DNA from: Amia ocellicauda
Lineage: Eukaryota; Chordata; Actinopteri; Amiiformes; Amiidae
Length of the DNA: 64,000 bases
Direction of reading: 5' to 3'
Assembly: GCF_036373705.1 (NCBI RefSeq)
Contig: NC_089856.1
Coordinates: 31,220,298 to 31,284,297 of the forward strand
The notes beneath the pieces are model-generated. The model was given only the letters and a program-made list of their open reading frames with translations. It was not told the DNA's origin and ran no database searches. Every line of letters begins with the position of its first letter. Within the stretch, counting starts at the first letter, position 1. Below are positions 23,380-38,700 of this stretch, piece after piece. A program made the position numbers and the translations under genes.

Positions 23380-24283
23380 TCAAGATCACAGGCATCCACA
23401 AGCTCTTCAACAGTCCCCCCTCCTCTCCCATCCCTCCCAAGTCTCCCACTGATCAAGCTTCCTTTTCTTCATTCTCCTCTCTCCTCCACAACGTGTGCCC
23501 TGCACCCTCGCCGCACTCGCCTCCTCCAAGCGACTGTTCCTGATCTACTCCCCTTCATCTCCTCCCTCAACTCCTCACTCCTCTCTGGCTGTTTCCCCTC
23601 TGCTTTTAAACAAGCTGCTGTCATCTCACTCCTCAAGAAACCAACCCTTGACCCTACCTCTCCTCAGAACTACCTCCCTATCTCTCTACTCCCCTTCCTC
23701 TCAAAGAACCTCAAGCGTGTGGTCCGCCGTCAGCTCTCTGCATTTCTTTCTCCATCACTCACTCCTCTGCAATCCGGCTTCTGCACAGTTCACTCCACTG
23801 AGAGGTTCTCCTGGCAGTCACTGACTCCCTCAGCTGTGCTCGGGCGGCCTCCCTCTCCTCAGTCCTCATCCTCCTCAATCTCTCTGCAGCATTTGACACA
23901 ATCGATCGCTCTATCCTCCTCTCCACTAAGTGGTGGAACGACCTTCCCACCGAAGTCAAAATGGCAGAGTCCCTGACCTCCTTCCAGAGACTACTCGGGA
24001 CTCATCTTTTCAGACTACTTGCATTACATTTACTATGTACTCATTGTTTTTGATTTCCCCTATGCTCCCTTTCCCTTGGCCCTTGACTACGATTTAACAT
24101 CTTTTCTGCACTTATCGGCTTTTACAATCTAGGATGTAAGACCTTATTGTTTACTGTACATCTTGTACACTTGTGTAAATTTGAATTTGTAAAATGTATT
24201 ATGCCTTGAACTGCACTATATTGCACTTTGTATTGCTCTTATTTTGTACGTTGCCCTGCTAAGGAAATGAGTGCCTAATAACC
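23380..24283 (+). mobile_element. Rex1-like LINE fragment, internally deleted
   Basis: Although broken by frameshifts, the plus strand encodes reverse-transcriptase blocks: AAVISLLKKPTLDP, a PISLLPFLSKNLKRVV block, TPLQSGF, and VLILLNLSAAFDTIDRSILL. This is the start of the RT fingers/palm as in Rex1/Babar-type LINEs. The frame then jumps directly to KWWNDLPTEVKMAESLTSF, the LINE C-terminal tail, so most of the palm, including the YADD-containing part, is missing. The 3' UTR-like tail runs to a short AATAA-type end near 24283. The element is dead and 5'-truncated. Confidence 0.75.
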
Positions 24284-24431
24284 CTGTTTATTACAGTATG
24301 TAACCTACTTTTGCCTCTCCCAGAAGTATAAACATTTGTTTGAGATACAAATACACTATGTGCAGCAAAACAATTTAACATGGATAAACTTGAGCTGTTC
24401 ACCAGCATAAACCACCAGGAAACCCCACCAT

Positions 24432-24476
24432 ACTCTGGTTACCAGCTAAAACCAGAGTGCAGTGGCTTAGCTGGTC
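24432..24476. repeat. Small nested inverted repeat
   Basis: ACTCTGGTT...AACCAGAGT encloses and overlaps ACCAGCTAA...TTAGCTGGT. Degenerate CCAGCATAAACC-like units lie just upstream. Probably a remnant of a CAGCTGGT-type fish repeat. Confidence 0.4.
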
Positions 24477-25317
24477 TAAGCATACATTTTTTTTTCAGCA
24501 GGGTCCATAAAGGTCTAATATCTGAGGTGGAGTCGTGCACTTGCTTTGTGTAAAATAAGCACAGCTTTCTTTTCAGAGATGGTAATGTGCTGGGATCAGT
24601 ATTGCCAGGTCCTCTCCTCAATTTCCTCCCTAACTGGCAACACTGGCTCGGATTGTGATGTCTCCTTTGCGGTCTCTTGTGATTTCAGTAGAAGCGTGCT
24701 GTTCTTTTCAGCAATCTGGAGGAAGCTGCCCTTAGTGATGCTGAAGTAATTAAGCACCTATAGTTTCTTTAGTCAAACCTGCTTTCCAAAGAACAGAAAA
24801 TTTAATTGAAAATTGAACCATGTTACCACAACATCTTTTCATTTAATGAATCTTGGGAACAGCTTGATTATGATTTTTTTTTTAATTAACTGATAATGTA
24901 AAGACAGTATTTTAAAGTAGAGATTACTTGTAATTCCAAGAAGTCGCCATTCCCCTTGCTTTTCTGATCACAGGAAGAAAACATCACAACGGCCCTTGTG
25001 CTTAGCTCAAGTTAAGAAAGTTTGGATGATGAGGTAAATGAACATCGAATGGGAACAAACTATTTGAGTTGCTATGCATCAAGTGCACTACATTTGTGAA
25101 CTTGTAGGTAGTTATTTTTTGGAGAACATGTTTATTAAATTGGTTCCAATTACCAGCTGTAAACAAATGGTGGGTCAATTGAGGGTTTAAAGTCCCAATT
25201 CTTTTTTTATTTTTTTGGGGGGGCCAATCAAGAATACCATGGATGTAGTTACTTTACATTTGTACAGGTATCCATGAACAAGGAGTGGCATTGGAGACTT
25301 GGTCCAGAAGACTGATC

Positions 25318-25320
<3 letters not shown>

Positions 25321-25360
<40 letters not shown>
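25321..25360. repeat. (TA)n microsatellite
   Basis: About 20 TA units, directly abutting the left end of the Tc1 derivative at 25361. Confidence 0.97.
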
Positions 25361-25362
<2 letters not shown>

Positions 25363-26245
25363 GATCAGCAATAACATTATGACCACTGACAGGTGAAGTC
25401 AATAACACTGATAATATCGTTATCATGGCAACTGTCAGTGGGTGGGATATATTAGGCAGCAAGTGAACATTTTGTCCTCAAAGTTGATGTGTTAGAAGCA
25501 GGAAAAATGGGCAAGCGTAAGGATCTGAGCGACTTTGACAAGGGCCAAATTGTGATGGCTAGACGACTGGGTCAGAGCATCTCCAAAACTGCAGCTCTTG
25601 TGGGGTGTTCCTGGTCTGCAGTGGTCAGTACCTATCAAAAGTGGTCCAAGGAAGGAAAAGTGGTGAACCGGCGACAGGGTCATGGGCGGCCAAGGCTCAT
25701 TGATGCACGTGGGGAGCGAAGGCTGGCCTGTGTGGTCCGATCCAACAGACGAGCTACTGTAGCTCAAATTGCTGTTAAAGTTCATGCTGGTTCTGATAGA
25801 AAGGTGTCAGAACACACAGTGCATCGCAGTTTGTTGCGTATGGGGCTGCGTAGCTGCAGACCAGTCAGGGTGCCCATGCTGACCCCTGTCCACTGATGAA
25901 AGCGCCTACAATGGGCACGTGAGCATCAGAAACTGGACCACAGAGCAATGGAGGAAGGTGGCCTGGTCTGATGAATCACAAGTTCAAGGTGTTGACTTGG
26001 CCTCCAAATTCCCCAGATCTCAATCCAATCGAGCATCTGTGGAATGTGCTGGACAAACAAATCCGATCCATGGAGGCCCCACCTCGCAACTTCCAGGACT
26101 TAAAGGATCTGCTGCTAACGTCTTGGTGCCAGATACCACAGCACACCTTCAGAGGTCTAGTGGAGTCCATGCCTCGACGGGTCAGGGCTGTTTTGGGACC
26201 TTCACAATATTAGGCAGGTGGTCATAATGTTATGGCTGATTGGTG
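25361..26245 (+). mobile_element. Deletion-derived Tc1-like element (copy A)
   Basis: The ends are inverted repeats containing CATAACATTATGACCAC-type sequence (left CCGATCAGCAATAACATTAT; right GTCATAATGTTATGGCTGAT, then TGGTG and TA). About 885 bp. It keeps the 5' half and 3' end of a Tc1-like transposase gene, but the middle is deleted: the sequence passes from WSDES directly to VLTWPPNSPDLNPIEHLW. The second catalytic Asp is therefore missing. The copy at 29405-30296 has the same junction, so this is an amplified non-autonomous form. Confidence 0.92.
25507..25896 (+). pseudogene. N-terminal half of a Tc1-like transposase (copy A)
   Basis: An open frame of 129 aa starting [16 protein letters not shown] and including the HTH region [16 protein letters not shown] and a basic GRPR-type linker ([14 protein letters not shown]). 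It ends at TGA after VPMLTPVH, before the catalytic domain. The remaining C-terminal sequence is readable at 25971-26213 in a different frame (WPPNSPDLNPIEHLWN to VRAVLGPSQY). As a DNA-binding-only product it could in principle bind the repeats, but nothing shows that it is expressed. Confidence 0.8.
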
Positions 26246-28030
26246 TATATATAACAGTCATTTTATTGAAAATATTTCAACTTTAAAAATGGTCTGTAAT
26301 GCACTGAACTTAGTAAATGTATATAATTTTTCCTGACATGTTTATGGGCGTTTAAAAAAAAAAAAACACAACCCACAAATCTTCTTTACAAAAGATTCCA
26401 ATCTCTTTGCTACACTTAAAAGGGTATTTCTTTGTTATTGCATGCATTGTTGAGCAAATTCAGCATGTACTGCCTACAATACACTTCACTTAAGATTTTC
26501 ACTTATTCATATTTGTGTTTTTAATTGTGAAGACCATTGAGACAATGTATTGTTTGATCTGCTTTCTGCATTAGTTTGTCTTGGGTATATTGTCATGCCT
26601 CTTTGTCAGGACATTCTGCTGTCATTGGAAGTAACAAACTTGAAACTAAGTGTTTAAAATACAATTTAATAATTATCCAATGTACATTGTGTTTTCCAGA
26701 TTTTTTATTTTAATTTCTTCATTGTAACTGTGGAACGTCTTTTTTTGTCCTTCACCTGCCAGGATCCTTTTGTGGTTTATTTCATGATTTAAACAACCAA
26801 TAAAATACATTTTAAATAAACTGATTCAATGTCAATTAAAAATCCTTCAGATAATCGAAACCTATAAAAGGTTATTAATTAGAAAAGCCATTGGGTCCAT
26901 CTTGCTTGTTTGGGATAGCTAATTTATCTCAACATCTCTTCCAACGGTTTATCACGTGATCCCTGTGAGGGAGTCAAGCTGAACAACATGGTTTTGATTT
27001 TAAATTTATTGTCTTTAATGGACCACATTGGATCATCATCCCTAGAGAATTTGCCCATTGAGGATTCAGGAATGAGCTCACGCTTGTCACTTTATTCTGT
27101 CAACAGGCTTGAAGACTTGACAAGGCATAGATGACCATAACAATTCCTCATCCACTGCTCTTGCCAGGTAAATATTGTTTACTGAATTAATCCAGGTTTA
27201 TCATGAATGGCCAAGAACTGGTGGAGCTAAAAAGAGAAGTCTGTGGAGCATCAGATTACTTGTGGCTCAAATGACTGCAATCTGTTCTTGATTTGTTTGT
27301 ATTCACTGTAATATTTACTTGTTCTGTTACTGATTTCCTCTAATGACTGATTTAGCTCAGAAGCTGAAATGTTTTGGCAAATGCCTTCTTTCAGTTGTGT
27401 AACTCTGACATCTTGTGGGGATAAAAGGTATTTGCTGAAGAATAAAACCCATCCCTCTTCCATCATGCCAACAGTAGTTACCATATATGAGTCTGTATGA
27501 ATATAATTTAAGGGCTTCTATAAGCTTCTGGTGAAAATATTAAATACTATTACCTTCTTGTGTGGAGATGTGCTTGTTTTAATATGCCTTGTTTTTTTTA
27601 AAGAAAGAAATACAAGTTTGAACAGTTCATAAGAAACCTTTTTTTTAAAGGTCTTCAAGCAGGTGACATCTGGTTAGGTACTGAAAGCATTTTAAAACAC
27701 CCGCTGACAACACTCCAGAGCAGACCAAGCTAAGGTACCACTAGGTCTGTCCACTGACCACCACTGATTGACTAGTTGATTATTTACAGTTAGTCATATG
27801 ATTGCATAAAAATATACATTTTGGACCTTTAGCTCTAAATGGTAATTAGCATATATGCATTAAACTGTATATGTATGCCACAGTACTTCTATGTAAATTA
27901 AAGAAAAACTAAACCTGCAGTGTGATATAATTCTCAATTTAAATCAGTAAATACTGAAATAACCCCAACAAAGATTAACAAACTAAAATTTCATCAGTAT
28001 CTAAAAGGCCAAACTAAAACCATATAGGTA
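26246..28030. other. Spacer between transposons
   Basis: AT-rich sequence without a recognised gene. A minus-strand open segment at 27254-27430 is listed separately. Confidence 0.45.
27251..27484 (-). pseudogene. Unidentified coding-like segment
   Basis: A minus-strand frame whose last about 50 codons look protein-like and helical, with LKEGICQNISASELNQSLEE and YSEYKQIKNRLQSFEPQVI. I see no splice partners and recognise no family. It may be a fragment of a decayed retrocopy or a chance frame. Confidence 0.2.
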
Positions 28031-29323
28031 TAGTGCATCCGGAAAGTATTCACAGCGTCAGTGCACAGCCATTTTCAGATCTCTCCAGAGATATTCAATC
28101 AGGTTCAAGTCTGGGCTCTGGCTGGGCCACTCAAGGACATTCACAGAGTTGTCCTGTAGCCACTCCTTTGTTATCTTGGCTGTGTGCCTAGGGTCGTTGT
28201 CCTGTTGGAAGATGAACCTTCGCCCCATTCGGAGGTCCAGAGCGCCCCGGAGCAGGTTTTCATCAAGGATGTCTCTGTACATTGCTGCATTCATCTTTCC
28301 CTCAATCCTGACTGGTCTCCCAGTCCCTGCCGCTGAAAAACATCCCCACAGCATGATGCTGCCACCACCATGCTTCACTGTAGGGATGGTATTGGCCAGG
28401 TGATGAGCGGTGCCTGGTTTCCTCCAGACATGACGCTTGCCATTCAGGCCAAAGAGTTCAATCTTTGTTTCATCAGACCAGAGAATTTTGTTTCTCATGA
28501 TCAGAGAGTCCTTCAGGTGCCTTTTGGCAGACTCCAGGCGGGCTGTCATGTGCCTTTTACTGAGGAGTGGCATCTGTCTGGCCACTTTACCATACAGGCC
28601 TGATTGGTGGAGTGCTGCAGAGATGGTTGTTCTTCTGGAAGGTTCTCCTCTCTCCACAGAGACACGCTGGAGCTCTGTCAGAGTGACCATCGGGTTCTTG
28701 GTCACCTCCCTGACTAAGGCCCTTCTCCCCCGATCGCTCAGTTTGGCCGGGCGGCCAGCTCTAGGAAGAGTCCTGGAGGTTCCAAACTTCTTCCATTTAC
28801 GGATGATGGAGGCCACTGTGCTCATTGGGACCTTCAATGCTGCAGAAGTTGTTCTGTACCTGTCCCCAGATCTGTGCCTTAATACAATCCTGTCTCGGAG
28901 GTCTCCAGACAATTCCTTGGACTTCATGGCTTGGTTTGTGCTCTGACATGCACTGTTAACTGTGGGACCTTATATAGACAGGTGTGTGCCTTTCCAAATC
29001 ATGTCCAATCAACTGAATTTACCACAGGTGGACTCCAATCAAGTTGTAGAAACATCAAGGATGATCAGTGGAAACAGGATGCACCTGAGCTCAATTTTGA
29101 GTGTCATGGCAAAGGCTGTGAATACTTATGTACATGTGCTTTTTTTGTTTTTTATTTTTAATACATTTGCAAAGATTTCAAACCAACTTCTTTCACGTTG
29201 TCATTATGGGGTATTTTTTGTAGAATTTTGAGGAAAATAATGAATGTAATCCATTTTGGAATAAGGCTGTAACATAAGAAAATGTGGAAAAAAGTGAAGC
29301 ACTGTGAATACTTTCCGGATGCA

Positions 29324-29328
<5 letters not shown>
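28031..29328 (-). mobile_element. Tc1-like transposon with deleted 3' transposase end
   Basis: Terminal repeats share AGTGCATCCGGAAAGTATTC (left, plus strand) and its reverse complement at the right end (GAATACTTTCCGGATGCACT). TA dinucleotides flank both ends. It is about 1.3 kb and encodes a minus-strand transposase. Between the transposase block LWRDLKMAVH and the left terminal repeat only a few tens of bases remain, so the C-terminal coding sequence and adjacent noncoding DNA have been deleted. Confidence 0.92.
28058..28927 (-). CDS. Tc1-like transposase, C-terminally truncated
   Basis: 289 aa, starting MKSKELSGDLRDRIVLRHRS. It has an N-terminal paired-like HTH pair with a GRPAKLSDRGRR linker, then the DDE domain: first Asp in LWSDETKIELFG, second in FIFQQDNDPRHTAK, and Glu in SPDLNLIEYLWRD. 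The spacing fits DD34E. The usual NPIE reads NLIE here. Tc1 transposases of this type are about 340 aa. This one stops at KMAVH, about 50 residues early, because of a deletion reaching the terminal repeat, so it is probably inactive. Confidence 0.88.
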   Translation of the reverse strand: MKSKELSGDLRDRIVLRHRSGDRYRTTSAALKVPMSTVASIIRKWKKFGTSRTLPRAGRPAKLSDRGRRALVREVTKNPMVTLTELQRVSVERGEPSRRTTISAALHQSGLYGKVARQMPLLSKRHMTARLESAKRHLKDSLIMRNKILWSDETKIELFGLNGKRHVWRKPGTAHHLANTIPTVKHGGGSIMLWGCFSAAGTGRPVRIEGKMNAAMYRDILDENLLRGALDLRMGRRFIFQQDNDPRHTAKITKEWLQDNSVNVLEWPSQSPDLNLIEYLWRDLKMAVH

Positions 29329-29394
<66 letters not shown>

Positions 29395-29396
29395 CA
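29327..29396. repeat. (TA)n(CATA)n microsatellite between two transposons
   Basis: A TA run followed by about seven CATA units and a shorter TA run. It fills nearly all of the gap between the element ending at 29328 and the one starting at 29405. Confidence 0.95.
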
Positions 29397-29404
29397 TTTA
29401 CAGA

Positions 29405-30296
29405 CCGATCAGCCATAACATTATGACCACTGACAGGTGAAGTGAATAACACTGATAATCTCGTTATCATGGTACCTGTCAGTGGGTGGGATATATTAGG
29501 CAGCAAGTGAACATTTTGTCCTCAAAGTTGATGTGTTAGAAGCAGGAAAAATGGGCAAGCGTAAGGATCTGAGTGACTTTGACGAGGGCCAAATTGTGAT
29601 GGCTAGACGACTGGGTCAGAGCATCTCCAAAACTGCAGCTCTTGTGGGGTGTTCCCGGTCTGCAGTGGTCAGTACCTATCAAAAGTGGTCCAAGGAAAAG
29701 TGGTGAACCGGCGACAGGGTCATGGGCGGCCAAGGCTCATTGTTGCATGTGGGGAGCGAAGGCTGGCCTGTGTGGTCCGATCCAACAGACAAGTTACTGT
29801 AGCTCAGATTGCTGAAAAAGTTCATGCTGGTTCTGATAGAAAGGCGTCAGAACACACAGTGCATCACAGTTTGTTGCGTATGGGGCTGCGTAGCCACAGA
29901 CCAGTCAGGGTGCCCATGCTGACCCCTGTCCACTGATGAAAGCGCCTACAATGGGCACGTGAGCAACAGAACTGGACCACGGAGCAATGGAGGAAGGTGG
30001 CCTGGTCTGATGAATCACGAGTTCAAGGTGTTGACTTGGCCTCCAAATTGCCCAGATCTCAATCCAATCGAGCATCTGTGGGATGTGCTGGACAAACAAG
30101 TCTGATCCATGGAGGCCCCACCTCACAACTTACAGGACTTGAAGGATCTGCTGCTAATGTCTTGGTGCCAGATAACGCAGCACACCTTCAGAGGTCTAGT
30201 GGAGTCCATGCCTCGACAGGTCAGGGCTGTGTTGGCAGTAAAAGGGGGACCTACACAATATTAGGCAGGTGGTCATAATGTTATGACTGATTGGTG
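29405..30296 (+). mobile_element. Deletion-derived Tc1-like element (copy B)
   Basis: A near-identical relative of the element at 25361-26245, with the same ends and the same internal deletion joining WSDES to the TWPPNCPDLNPIEHLW region. It differs by point changes, a 4-bp deletion near 29695 that frameshifts the N-terminal ORF, and retention of about 13 bp near 30235 (GGCAGTAAAAGGG) that copy A lacks. It has no intact ORF and depended on a transposase supplied in trans. Confidence 0.92.
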
Positions 30297-30517
30297 TGTG
30301 TGTGTCTCTATTCCCTCAGTGTGTCTGGGCAGAGTAGATCTAACATGATGATTAACCACCTTTGCATAGATTGAATATGATTTAAACATTATGGTATATG
30401 AAACAAGCTACTACTTTTAGTAATGAAGGCCTACACTGGAATGTCATTCCTAGGCTAAAATGTCCCCAACCCCACCCATAAACAAATGCACAAAAATATA
30501 CATAGAAATTCAATACT

Positions 30518-30523
30518 TTTATT
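30518..30523 (-). terminator. Candidate poly(A) signal of bcl6
   Basis: AATAAA on the minus strand, about 1.1 kb after the bcl6 stop and immediately before the transposon cluster. It would end an AT-rich 3' UTR (about 30500-31615). Confidence 0.45.
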
Positions 30524-31364
30524 TTACATTCATACATCTATATTTTACAATATAAGCTTAATGCAGTTTAAAGAAGCCCAACCCCAAATATTTCCTGAAG
30601 ATTTACAGCTCAAGCAATGTTGAATTTGCGGGTTTTCAAAGATAGATGAAAAGCAGAAAAACAAAACAAAAAACAAAAACATGAACAGGACCAATATTGT
30701 CCTGCAGTCGTACCTTAATAGAGCTGGGCTGAATGAAGTTTCAGTCACCACAGAAAAAGGCACCTTGAGTACACAGTGTATGTACAAACAAGAACTGAAC
30801 AATATTACACCCTACTTTAGCTTCTAAAACAATGACGGAAAACTGTAAACCTTCACTTGCAAAAAAAAACAAAACAAACAAACACATCTATACAAATAAT
30901 TTGAAGCAATTTAGACAAAATATTTTCTTGCTTATACAGAAGCAATACCTTAAAATACATATTTTAAACATTAATTCCAGATTACTTTCTGCCAGCAGAA
31001 AGCAATCCAATCTTGACATAATTATACATTGTCACATAATATTTATGAAATTGCCAATTTCCTTAATTTTACAGTCAGCGAAAAATCCACTGTTTCGTGC
31101 ATCAAAGTGTTTAGTTCAGTTTTGAAAGATTCTGATAGTCATAACATGTACACCTATATATAAATGTATAGTTATTTTACGACCATTTCCCTAAAAAATA
31201 TACCATCCAATCAATCAAAATTTCTGTAATACTTTCAGAAAAGTATGTTCTTTATATAAAATACTATATCCTCAAAAACTGGATTTTTATAGGTTTACAT
31301 TCCATCCTTTTTTTTCACCAAAATAAAGCTTTATATACTTCAGAAAGCTTATAAACACTCCCAT

Positions 31365-31366
<2 letters not shown>

Positions 31367-31415
<49 letters not shown>
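31367..31415. repeat. (TA)n microsatellite in the bcl6 3' UTR
   Basis: About 24 TA units, about 200 bp past the bcl6 stop codon and so inside the presumed 3' UTR. Confidence 0.95.
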
Positions 31416-31425
<10 letters not shown>

Positions 31426-31615
31426 ATATACATACACAATAAAGTGACTATAAATAAGAGAAGATCTGATTCTAGTTTCACATGTAGAGGAAACCCGTTT
31501 GGGGAGGCATATTCTGCCCAGGTTTTTATCCGGTGCAGTGTGGCACTACAAGTTTGGACGATTGTACAAGTCAGGTCCTTCAAATCCAAGGTCAGATTTG
31601 CTTTCCAGTTGCTGC

Positions 31616-35781
<4,166 letters not shown>

Positions 35782-35792
35782 TTTGTCGAGAT

Positions 35793-38700
35793 CTATTCAT
35801 AAAAAACAAAAACAAAACAAAACACACACATTAGAATAGTTTGAATAATGCACTGTATTTCCAGAAGTTGTACAAGTTATTGTAAAGTAACTGGGTAGCC
35901 CATATATTATTTTCCTGTTGCATGACTTTAAAATCTCTATACAAGTTATTCTAAAATGGTTTCTGTATACAGTTTAATATTACACTTTCCCAGTGACATT
36001 AAGGACATTCTTAAACCAACCCAGTTGTTTAAAGTTGTCCATAAAAGAGTCAAACCATTTTAAATGGCAGCAATATTTTGTCTAGGCTAACTTAATTGCT
36101 GAATCCCTTAGCCTAACCTTTCAACTGCAATTGGAAAACATTTGAATTCCTAACTAATTCAATCCATCAACAGAATATCGATAATACTACTTAGTACCAA
36201 AGTTGTGACAAATCCTTTACCTATAATATTCATTTATTTTGTTCCAACTTAATGCAGAACACCCACTTTATTGCAGTTGCTATACAAGAACCTTGATAGG
36301 AATAGAAGGTATTTTAATTAAAATTGTTCCAACCTGTATTTGTATGCAGATAGTGCACACACGTATAAACGCCTACACTGCTTACAAAAAATATTTTGAA
36401 CAAATACACATCATATCGATTGCCTTAACAGACCATTATTTTAATGTAAATGTCCCGTTGCCATGGAAACGGTACCACAACTGTATATTCGAAATGAACG
36501 ATTCATCTGCTTTAATGTTAACACAAATAACATACTGGATGCATTGAATCATTGTTAGATTATACTATAGATCATCAATACATGATCACCAACAACACAC
36601 ATACACACTCCATAGTTTAGCCTGGTTGGTCTGCAGGGTAAATATGTTTTCACTGAAGTTACCATTGAAAAGTTTAAAGCACAGGCAAGATGGTCATCTT
36701 TACACATTAAAAGCATTTTGCTCCTATCGCAGACATTTCAAAGATCACTTAAAAGAAAACAGGTTTGAGGTTATAGTCATGTAAAACATCAACTTAACTG
36801 TAGGCTAGTCTGTACCTTATTCGAAGAAGCAGGACATTGTCTTAGAATCTTCTTTCCCCCTTTTGGTTTTGCAGTTTGGTATTAATAACACGACATACTT
36901 CATCTACACGTTGTTTCAAAGTAGATTTAACTAAGTAACGGGCAAGTGCCATTGCATTGTATATTTGCTGCAGAAGAGCAGGGAATGTAGCTGTGCACTC
37001 ATTCCGGGAATGCGGGCTGCAGCCGGGGCGGATTTTCACAGAATAAGTCTGGTATCTCTTCAGATCCAGAAGAACTGGGCTTCCTGGAAAGCCCTTCGAG
37101 GTCTACAGCAGAAGACTGGTTTATGCAGTTATTCTGTACGCACCACTTGCGTTGAAAGTTTAGGAAATGCCCCAACACACCCACATGGTTTTCTGATTTA
37201 AAAACGTCCGAGAAGGCGCCGTCTCCATTAAGAAAACGGTTACTGCAATTCTTCTTATATGGTTATTGTTGTTGGTGTTGTGTTTTAAGAACTTTTAGTG
37301 CATCTCTACACTTAAAAAGGCAAACATGTTATACACATAAGTGGGACTTTAAAGGTTAAATTCAGATGACAGACCCCGCATTGAAAGTGCATTTCACACC
37401 CACGTTTTTAAGAGCTTTTTTTTTTTTTTTTTTTTTTCCGATGCTTTATTTCAGCTAAACGAAAATGAGTGTAGCCTCTATGGCTGTAATCTGATAAAGG
37501 AAATTTCCAGTAAACTTTTTATCCGAGTTCAAAACATCTATAGCCCGTATTCTTGAAAAAAAAAAAAAAGGTCGTTTTCTTAATGTTCAGTGTATTGGAG
37601 GAAAGGGCGCACACGCCTGCAGACGGCGCAGTCTGATCAGCTGTGAATTGTGGACAGGTTACATTTCTGAGAATCAGACCTTTTTCAGCCCTCCAAAAAA
37701 CAATATTCCGTTTCTACAGATCTACGATGCATGTTTCAGAGAAATGCGTCCCTTTTTTCTTATTTTTTTTTTAAACATTTTCCGGATGCAAATTAGAGCC
37801 GTAGTTTAGAGGCTGCTTGCAATAAAACGCATGCCAAGAATACAGCAAGAATTCCTGGAAGCACCACAGTAAGCGCCCAACACATCAGAAATCATTTGCT
37901 GAATGGGATTGTGAGGCTTTTGGTTGTGCCGTCAGCGTTTATTAGTCTACAAAAGTTATAATTAAATGTAATCTGAGAATATGTGTGTGAAGGAGTTTGA
38001 CAGTTTGTTGTTGTTGTTTTGTTTGTTTAATGACTCATACTAATAGAGCATGTATAATATAATCTATGGGATTATAAAACACCGACTGACAATATCTTCA
38101 CTTGGTGTGTGTGTGTGTGTGTGTGTGTATACACATGTATAGCATGCATATGATATTAAACCGACTTCCCCACATAGTCTCAGTGCACTGCAGACCTACA
38201 CTAATGCCACAGGGTGGTTTCCTGCTCCACCATAAAAAAGCAAAAGTCACCTTTTTAACCTGTGACATTTAAGCGTCCCACAAGGACCTTCCCCACCCCC
38301 ATTAAATACATGCGTGTATTGATACGGATGTATTTATGTCGTATATTTTGTATTATTTAAATCACTGAAACAACCCGAAATAAAGAGAACTGCATGCAAT
38401 AAAGTCACATCTTCCGACCTAGAATTATAATTTAGCCACTAGATGTCACAGCAGTACACTTTTTTTTCCCCTCACTAAATTGGAGGAGCATTTTTAACTT
38501 GACAGGCAAACAGGCTGTAGTTAATACATTCACAAGTAATTAAGGTACTTGGAGAACCAAACTTTTTCAGAGAAAATACGGAAAGGACATTATATGACAG
38601 GTTTATTGACAGGCAAATGAAGCACAAGTAAAATACTGACAACAAAATAACCTGCCAATTGAACAGATTGTATATAATTTACGTTTATAGTTGGTCTTTG

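Noticed and set aside
28437-28946. 169-aa plus-strand frame
   Set aside because: Antisense shadow of the Tc1 transposase at 28058-28927.
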